Assembly: GCF_003576645.1 (NCBI RefSeq)
Contig: NC_044919.1
Location: 15,066,412 to 15,130,411, forward strand
Length of the DNA: 64,000 nt
Reading direction: 5' to 3'
Source of the DNA: Ipomoea triloba
Taxonomy: Eukaryota; Streptophyta; Magnoliopsida; Solanales; Convolvulaceae
A program made the position numbers and the translations under genes. The notes under the pieces were generated by a model that did not search any database, was not told the DNA's origin, and saw only the letters and a program-made list of their open reading frames with translations. Below are positions 55,800 to 64,000 of this stretch, one piece after another. Position 1 is the stretch's first letter. Every line of letters begins with the position of its first letter.

Positions 55800-56060
55800 C
55801 TCCCTCTATCGCATTTTATATGTCATATACTTACTATTCGTTAGTCAAACTAACTTTTTCTTCTTTATTTATTTTCTTTAGTATTTCTTTTTTTCATTTT
55901 TAAATTTATTTATTTGTGTTTAATAGTATTTTTAGTGTAGTTTCTAAATATATAAATTTTGTATACTAATACGAAACTTAATATTATGAAAATTGAATTA
56001 AAAATAACTTTAATCAAACTTTGTTAACCAAATCAGACACATAAAATGAGACGAAAAGAA
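55800..56060. mobile_element. Stowaway-type MITE upstream of the TTM gene
   Basis: This 261-bp element has ends CTCCCTCTATCGCATTTTAT and ATAAAATGAGACGAAAAGAA in inverted relation, flanked by TA (55798-55799, 56061-56062). These are the CTCCCTC tips and TA target of Tc1/mariner Stowaway MITEs. It lies about 390 bp before the TTM start codon. Confidence 0.8.
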
Positions 56061-56453
56061 TATAAATTTTATAATCATGCACTTAATTTGAAAATACTAA
56101 TACTCAAGAACAAAATGTAATACAAATTACATAATTATGCACCCTAACTTAAAAATATTAATAGTTAATAGTTAAATTTGATAATGTACCATAGTCAATG
56201 GACAAAAATTGAAATTAAAAAAAAAAAAAAAAAACTCTTCCAACTTTCTTGCATTTCTTGAAGACTCTTACAAGCAACAACAAAACGGGGAGGTTTGAAT
56301 GCAGAATTACGCTAACAAATATATATATATATACTCCCACCCTGAAAGCAATCGAAGATTCCTTCTGCTTTCTCTCTCCTAAATCGATCAAAATCAAAGA
56401 TATTCGTACGAAATTGATATACGCACACCGAAAGCTCGAAAATAAGCAGAGGT

Positions 56454-59400
56454 ATGGACGATGAAGTGGTTCAGCGGGTTTTCCAAGAAGGTGGCCGCGA
56501 TTTCTACCAGCAGCAGCCCTCTACTTCCTCTTCTTCATCATCCATTCTTCAATCACTTCCTCTTCATGTTGTATGTGGCCTTTCCTTCTCTATATCTGTT
56601 TTTGTACTTAAGGGACAACTTTTGTATTTTTTTTTTCCTGATATTATCGGTTTCTTATTTTTGACATGATTGAAAATGCATAAATATGAAATGGGAATAC
56701 GTTTTGGTGGTAATTATGGCGTTTTTATGGAAATTTATTCTTGTTGCATTTAATTTTGGGACCGAATCTCTTGTACTTTATTTACTTGAATGCATTTCAT
56801 TTGGGATTTGGAAACTAGAACCATGTAGTAAAAGATCAATTAGTCTAGAAAATGGGATTGGTAATGATCTGAACTTGGAGGGAGGGGGTCAGGGTGGTTA
56901 TTGAAATGTATGCAATTTTTTGTGCTGACAAATATTATTTCAAAGTCCTGACATTGTTTTTTCCCTGAAATTTGCAGTCTTTTGATCACGGTTATTATTT
57001 GTTGGTAAAATCTATACAAGAACTTAGATCAAAGAAAGATGGCTTGGTAATGGTTGGTATTGGAGGGCCTAGTGGTTCTGGGAAATCGAGGTAACATTCC
57101 TTTTTATACAATTATACAGTAGTTTTTATTTTTACTTTTTCTTGGATAGAAATTAAAGATAAGGGACTGTAATTGTGTTATAAAGGTTATTTATAATTTA
57201 TTTTTATTATTTATAAATTTTTATTTTAATTATTACTTCATGTTATATTAGACTTCACTTCTGGAGATCAATTTTCTAATCTATAAAGTGGATTTAAACT
57301 CAAATAAGAGTTCATAAAGCAAATTCAATGGTTTCTGAAGCTTAGCAGAGAAAGTAGCATCCGTGATTGGTTGTGCTGTCATATCAATGGAGAACTATCG
57401 CACTGGGATTGACGAAGGCAATGATTTGGATTTAATAGACTTTGATCTCCTTGTTCAGCATCTTGAGGTATGCTGTTAACCTTGTGTGACACTTTCTCTT
57501 GAAGTTGTACTAACTTGTATCACACATCTGTTACTGTAAAGTACCCAAAATAGGTGGATTTGTCTTTGTTAGTACTCTATAATTATAATTGCAGCATCTA
57601 TGGCAATTATTTACAGCTTTGAGGGTTTGGTATATGCTGCCTATGTAATATATGAGATTTTTGCATGCAGGGATAGTTGCTTACAATTCATTAGTACTGA
57701 TCTATTATTTGCACTTTTATAACTTGTTTACATTTTCTATAGGATCTGATAAATGGCCATGATGTATATACCCCAGTGTTTGATTTTCAAGGACGAAAAC
57801 GCATCGGTACCAAAGAAGTAAAAAGTAGTTCATTTGGAGTGGTGAGAATGCTTGCTACTTGCTCTTTTTGCTTTAAAGCTTTTAAATTGTTCCATGCTGT
57901 AAGTTTCCTTGTAGGTTATAGTTGATGGTGCTTATGCTCTGCATGCAAGACTACGCTCCTTGCTAGATATACGAGTTGCTGTGGTAATGTAAAATTCTTC
58001 ACATTTTAATTTTAAATTGCTCTTATTTGTTTGATATGAATTATATCACATATGCATTCTTAGGTTGGTGGCGTTCACTTTAGTCTTCTTTCCAAAGTGC
58101 AATATGATATTGGGGATTCTTGTTCACTGGATTCTCTGATTGACAGCATCTTCCCACTGTTTAGAAAACATATTGAACCGGACCTTCATCATGCACAGGT
58201 AAAGTTTCATGTGTCCAATGAACCAGTGCTACACTTTTATGTTACTTTTCCCTAATGGTTATAATTGATTTTCTGCATGTTTTGACAGATTAGAATTAAC
58301 AACAGCTTTATTTCATCATTTCGAGAGCCAATCTACAAGCTAAAATGCAAAAGTGAGGTGCAAGAACTGAGAAATCAATGCCATTTAATTTTCAATTTGA
58401 ATTTCTGAACGATTCATCTTTTTGTATGGAAATTGTTTCTTTTAATGATAGAATTTGTTTCATGTCATTACGTATTAAAGTAGCATGTAAAATGATTCTT
58501 GCTGTTCAATATGACATTTTCTCCTTTTTGTTTGGCATTATCTGGCTATAAATTTATTTGGCTGCTTGAAATGATATTGTAGAATAGTGTTCTCTTTATC
58601 CCCACAGCTCCTTATTTTGTAATTGTTTAAAGTTTTTCCTGACGAGGCTTGATTCAGAGAAATCTATGAGCAGTCTTTCTACTTTTATGGATAAGGTAAA
58701 TGTTAAGATGCAGGAGCTCCAAATTTTTTATGAGAATCAGTGATCTTATATTTATTATAAAGGAGAATAAAATAATGGTTAATGCTTTACAATAAAATGA
58801 TGCTTGATGAAGACGATGTCAACGTTTGTAGCACAGATAAATTAATCCTGTGGAAGCAGATTCTCTATTGGTTGTGCTGAGATATTTTGTTGTGATCTTA
58901 TTTATTGTCTTTCTATTTTTCATGGAGAAGTTAAATGTTAAGATGTAGGAGCCCCAATTTTTTTTATGAGAATCAGTGATGTTATTTATTGTAAAGGAGA
59001 ATAAGATAATAGTTAATGCTTTATAATAGATGTTGCTTGATGAAGACAATTTCAATATTTGTAGCAGATAAATAAATCCTGCAGAAGCAGATTCTCTGTT
59101 GGTTGTGCTGAGGTATTTTGTTGGACACATGAATGGTTATATGAAGAGTTCAAGTGTTACCATGCGTCTATGAGTCAAAGATTTTTCTAGTAACATGAAA
59201 TTTTATGAATATAGATTACTTTCTGATGATCAAGATGATGGAATCATATTATCACAAGCATAATTCGTTTTCCCTAAATTATAATTGGATGGCTACATGG
59301 TACTGTATGATTCAGTTGTGTGACTACTGCCACCATGCTTTTCTCTTAATATTACCATCTGCATGATCCAAGATAATGTATGGCCCATTTCAACAGGCTT

Positions 59401-62400
59401 GTTGAGATCTTGTTTGTTTAATGCTAATGTAATGATAATCCTCTATCCTGGCTAAGTTACCTTCATTTCTACACATTACAGTCTGAAGATGAACTTGTGT
59501 TGCATATTTTTGGGGGAAAGGATGCTCAAGTAGATAAGTATGTTCTGTACTAAATCTTCTTTCTAATTATTAGGGGTGATCAATTATTTTTTTAGTTTTA
59601 TTCTTCTATTTTTAGTGTAAAGATTACCACTTTTGGGAGTTTCCTTTCAGCTTCATTGAGATGTACCTTAGACCTCCATCTGCAAGTGAAGAAGCAAGAA
59701 TAAATGATTGGATTAAGGTGCGACAATCGGGTATCAGATACTATCTGTCTCTAGGTGACCAAAGAATTGTTGACAAAAATTTCATTATACGGCCAAAAGC
59801 AGAATTTGAGGTTAGATATCTCTGGACAATTTATTTTAATCTTGCTTTTAGATAAGAATATTTTGGGTACATTTTATACCAACTATATACTAATCATTAT
59901 GGGATACTCATTCATCATTTCTGCTGCTTTGAAATTGCTAGTGTTCTCATCTTTCGTGCCTCTGTTTCTGGTTTTTAAAGGAACATCTGGTTTTGAAATT
60001 GCTGTTTTTCAGTTTGTTATTTTTAATTTAGTTTCTTATCATTTCTATGTGAGTGCTTCAAATTCAAAAAGGTGTTTCATACACCTTTTAGGTAATATGC
60101 TTAAAGACCTGATGTTTGAGATTTAACATTCTGGGTTAGCACAACAGAATTTGTCCTTTTTATAGGTACAGTTTGATATTATTTTTCTTTTGTGGTTTTG
60201 CACTGTCTAAAGTAATTCTGCATTCAAGAAGTAACTTTAAATGGGGCATGTGTTAGTTACACAAATTTTTATTGAGTTGGGTGTCAATGGTGGCTCAATG
60301 CAGTGCTGGTGTTGAATTTATAAGCTAAATGACTAACTATTCTCCTAATATGAATTTAATAAAGCTATGGTGTTGCCGCAATTTCCCAAATTACAGCTTC
60401 TCTGCTGATTTTTTTATGCATCACAGTATGACAGGCTTTGCTGCAGGACTTAGTTGGCTATTTGCATTTGGTTCAAAGTCCTTGTAAATGTTGTTTGCTC
60501 TTTTTTCTTTTCTCCCACAAATCATAAAAATTTTGGCTTTAGCATCTGGGAACCAGCAGATTGAATTGGGTTTAATGTAACAGGAGAGTCTATTGTAGTA
60601 TTGTGTACTTCCAGTTACTTGTTTACTGAGCATCAAACATTTATTCATTTATTTTTCTACCTTGGCGAGGATTCTTCTGTTTATATCTTTAGTCAGGTTA
60701 TTGATTTAACAACTACTTGTTGCCCCCCTCCCCTCTCCCCACCCCCACCCACCCATTTATATTTCTCTTTGATGTCCAAAATCCTCCCTCCTTTTTGATC
60801 TTTTTGGACATTGACTGATGGCAAACTAAATTGAGCACAAAATCATTGTGTTTGACTTGCCTTGTTTGTCTTTTGCTGATCCTTTTGCAATTATAAAAGG
60901 TTGGACGGATGACTCTGGGTGGTTTGCTTGCCCTGGGGTATACTGTTGTAGTCAGTTATAAACGAGCATCAACCTCTGTCAGTGAGGGCAGTTTTTCTGT
61001 TTCATTGGAAACAATTGATACTCTTGGGGAGGCATACATGGTCTTGAGAGGGACAGATAGAAAGGTACAGACTTGTTTGCCTTGCTCTTAATGAATTTCT
61101 ACCAGCTCTCTTATTCCTTGCTAATTCTTTTCACAAGACAGTAAAGATAATATCTTCTTTCTCCTCCTTTTTGGAGGGAACCTTCTTCTTTTTTTTTTTT
61201 TTTTGTTTTTTTGTTTTTTTGTTTTTTTTGTTTTCTAATTTTCCTTATGCATTTTTTGTTAAGTATTCCATATTCTTTAGGAACAAAAATTACTCTAAAG
61301 TTGTCATGCAAGAGCTTTGCTAATGCATCAAAAGCCGAAACCACCCACATTCTGTTCCTTAGTGACTCTACGAACTGTCAACATATCAGTGCATTGATCA
61401 TGGCATTAACCTAGTTATTCCTCAACAGAAGAAAACACATGGCTAGATATCAACTCCCATTACCAAGTGAAAAAACAGATGGTTTTTCCACTCATTACCA
61501 GAACCTTATCCCTTCTCTGTAGGTTGTCTTTATTCAGATCTGACTAATAAGCTACTGTCCATGTTGAAAATGATAACCTTGGGTGATCCCTCCTTTTCCA
61601 TATTCAGCATTTTTGCCTGGGACTATGAGCTTGCAGAAACATTTGACAGAGAATTCAGCATTCTTGTCATCCAATCAAAAGAATTCTTTTGGGGGTTCAG
61701 CCAAAGTTCACATAACAATGAAGCTTAAGCATTAAAGAAGATTGAGAAGAAGCATTTTGAATAAATAAACTCTCATTATATGGAAACTATATGTGTGGGT
61801 GGGATCTCGTGAGAATGGTGTCTCCTATGAGAAATGGGAATAAATCTTGTTCGTCCATTGCAAAACAATAGATGGATGATATCCATACTTGAATGAAATA
61901 TGTGGTGACATTTTTCGTAAATATGTAGAACTTTCATTGCATCGTTTAAGAGAAAATAGTATTGTTTTGGGGAAAAATGGGTTTTAGACTTTTAGTTAAA
62001 ACCTATTAACATATGCAGAAGTTTAAATTAAAGATGTGACATTTTTGTAGATATGTGGGAGTTTTTTCCTGCATCATTTTGAAGAAAATCCAGATTGTTT
62101 TAGACTAAATATGCACAGATAGATCAGGAAGCCTAAACACACATCATTTTGTGATACACATGGTTTTTTTTTTTTGCCTGCATTATTTTAGACTAAATAC
62201 ATACGTCTAAACATATTGTTTCAGTCAAAAGATGTACTGTTTTGGCCTAAATACACATGGGTATAAAGAAATCTAAACATGCATCGTTTTGGGACAAATA
62301 TGTATTCAAAATTTTACTTATTTATAAAAATGCCACTGCCTTTTTTTAAGGATAGATTTTGGTCCTTACATTTGTTGTGATGGATGGATGAGATTTATTC

Positions 62401-62620
62401 TAGCTTGATCCTTTTCCAAAATATATGTTGGCCGCATTATGTGCTGTAACTGGTGACGGTGAGCTCATTTTTCTTGTTCATGAACATGGTCATTTTGTGT
62501 GATGGCTACATCATTGGCATACCTTTCTTTTGCAGATGGTTGGAGCTGAAGCATCAAGGATGGGTGTTAGTGGACCTTGGATTACTAAATCCTATCTTGA
62601 AATGGTTCTGGAGAGGAAAG
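56454..62620 (+). CDS. TTM1/TTM2: Triphosphate tunnel metalloenzyme TTM1/TTM2 type, partial (11 exons in window)
   Basis: Exons: 56454-56570, 56978-57090, 57341-57467, 57743-57841, 57915-57983, 58064-58198, 58289-58357, 59482-59537, 59651-59810, 60900-61064 and 62536-62620, all GT-AG. They join in frame to 398 residues plus one base. A uridine-kinase-like P-loop domain comes first (Walker A GGPSGSGKSS, residues 68-77; VIVDGAYALHARL). A CYTH/TTM domain follows (FIEMYLRPPSASEEARINDW, IIRPKAEFEVGRMTLGGLLA, then GPWITKSYLEMVLERK). Arabidopsis TTM1 and TTM2 have this fusion, act as pyrophosphatases, sit at the mitochondrial outer membrane and affect senescence and immunity. The C-terminal coiled coil and membrane anchor (expected to start near GVPRLNTPPP) are not found before the window ends. 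Confidence 0.93.
58698..59123. repeat. Tandem direct duplication in TTM intron 7
   Basis: 58698-58892 and 58933-59123 are diverged direct copies with a period near 235 bp (AAATGTTAAGATG...GCTGAGATATTTTGTTG). Several small indels separate them, so the duplication is old. Confidence 0.85.
61191..61240. repeat. T-rich low-complexity tract in TTM intron 10
   Basis: A long run of T broken by single G bases. It is simple sequence of no evident function. Confidence 0.9.
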
Positions 62621-64000
62621 GTGATATTTGAAAGCAACGCTTATGACATTGTTTTATTTTTTATCTTATTACATTGAGCCAGAATATTGGCATTTCTTTT
62701 CCCATGGTTAATTGAAGAATCCATCAACCTTTATCTTTTCTTATTCATTTTAAACAACAGTTTTTTTAGTTGCCCTTGTCAGGGCCAGGTCATATTTGAT
62801 GGCTCAGTCTCTTGTTTGGTTTATGACTAGTAATTATCTGGTTGTACTACCAATACCCTAGAATCTTAATCTATGCTATTAATGCTGAGGTGCCATTAGG
62901 TAAGAACTAGCAACAAGTCTGTAAAAATTGGCACCTTCTGCTTTAGTGAATGGATCTTTTTCATCTTGAGGGTTTTCAGAGTTTCTTCGTTAGATTTAAT
63001 TCCATATATCCTTGTTCTAAGCTGTCCCTATATTTGATTACTGTATTGGACTGTTGGACTGTAAAAGTATAAAAAAGTTTTGGAGTTGGTTTCTCACCTT
63101 GTTTGTTTACTATTTTTTCATGAACCATAATTGTGCGCAACATGTTCCTGTGTATAAAATATGCAAAGCATCACCAAAAAACATTCAGAAAAAAAATTCA
63201 TTAACCAAAGTTGTAACTACATGCATTAATAATGTGTGAAGTACTGAAGTCCATCTTCATCTTTCATAAAGTAATTATTATGGAGTAATTTTGTAGCACC
63301 AATGAACGGTCAATTACATATCCTTTTGTTGTGTACTGTTCTAATTATTTTGTAGCATCATATACTTTGGATAATTTGAGATCTTAGTTTTCTCTGACTA
63401 GAGTGGCATTAAAGCTTAATTTAGTTGAGTTCTCACTTCCATTTACTTCTCAAATTTGCTTCACGTGATAGCCATTAGTTTTGGATAAAAACATTAACTA
63501 TTATCGCTTGAGGGCAAAAGAAAATTTTATTTGTTGGGACAAGAAATAGATACAAGAATTTAGGGATGAGAAGTCATCTGAAAGAATGAGGAAAAGAGTA
63601 GGAAATCATCTAAATATTTCAATCTCTTTGGAGTTCTGTGTGGAAAATCACCATAAGGAATTTGTAAATGATAATTCTAATCCAATATTAGTAGTTTAAG
63701 CTCTTTTTCCCACTTTAAGGATGCATCTAGTATTACCTCACTAACATTCATCAATTAAATGGTATTCACATGCAGAAGATGCTAAATGACAATACTATTT
63801 CACATGTTATCTCCATTATGAATGAATACTGGTGTTGGTTTAAGTGATACCTTTCCTCAATGTTCCTACATGCATCTAGTACGCTCTGTCGGTATTAAGT
63901 TTTTATTTATATGCATATGTATTTACGAATATATATTCTTGCATATATATATGTACACACACACCCGTCATACATCTATTTTCACTGAGATAATCTAATC
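62621..64000. other. TTM intron 11 (open at the window end)
   Basis: Begins at the donor AAAG|GTGATA and runs at least 1.38 kb. No exon encoding the next conserved TTM segment was found. A TATATGTACACACACAC tract lies near the end. Confidence 0.6.

Noticed and set aside
59755..60126. 123-residue frame overlapping TTM exon 9 and intron 9
   Set aside because: Runs from an exon in the wrong frame into intron; no family resemblance.

Overview
This is eukaryotic nuclear DNA from a flowering plant, most likely a eudicot. Genes are split by GT-AG introns, intergenic DNA is AT-rich, and plant Ty1/copia, Ty3/gypsy Tat-type, plant L1-type LINE, hAT, Mutator, Harbinger and Stowaway elements are nested in one another. 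I cannot name the species from sequence alone.

Four ordinary host genes can be read. A two-exon serine carboxypeptidase-like gene (SCPL50 type) is on the minus strand at 410-2704. A short WUSCHEL-type homeobox gene is on the plus strand at 23535-23972. A six-exon Nudix hydrolase of the NUDT25 type is on the minus strand at 29696-32414, and all six exons join in frame to give 168 residues. The first eleven exons of a triphosphate tunnel metalloenzyme gene of the TTM1/TTM2 type are on the plus strand from 56454, and the gene runs off the right edge. A single GatB exon (9398-9596) with a frameshift, a GRF zinc-finger pseudogene and a hAT transposase tail are gene debris.

Layout: 1-155, end of a GC-rich hAT-like repeat; 410-2704, SCPL50 with a Tourist-type MITE in its intron; 2935-3615, hAT-like element; 3695-8917, a 5'-truncated LINE carrying three later insertions; 9.4-14.9 kb, small repeats and transposase debris; 14951-21763, a copia element with both LTRs and a 5-bp target duplication; 23.5 kb, WUS-like gene; 25.5-28.6 kb, three further small elements; 29.7-32.4 kb, Nudix gene with a Tourist-type MITE 68 bp upstream of its ATG; 34.7-35.9 kb, 3' end of a second copia element; 36282-52544, a Tat-type Ty3/gypsy element; 52.5-54.5 kb, remnants of related gypsy elements; 56.4 kb to the end, the TTM gene.

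The most interesting object is the Tat-type element. Besides gag, protease, RT, RNase H, a second RNase H and integrase on the plus strand, it carries an antisense gene at its 3' side. This has a TATA-like box, a possible 5'-UTR intron, a long exon encoding a plant mobile domain (PMD) and a downstream coiled-coil exon. The PMD exon was itself hit by a 259-bp TRIM retrotransposon whose insertion plus target duplication totals 264 bp, so the frame stayed open.

The window also shows clear assembly damage. There are five single-N joins, two of them flanked by repeated blocks of 1.1 and 1.56 kb, and eleven tandem duplications of exactly 42 bp in unrelated sequences. Copy numbers and repeats inside the two LTR elements should not be taken as biology until checked.
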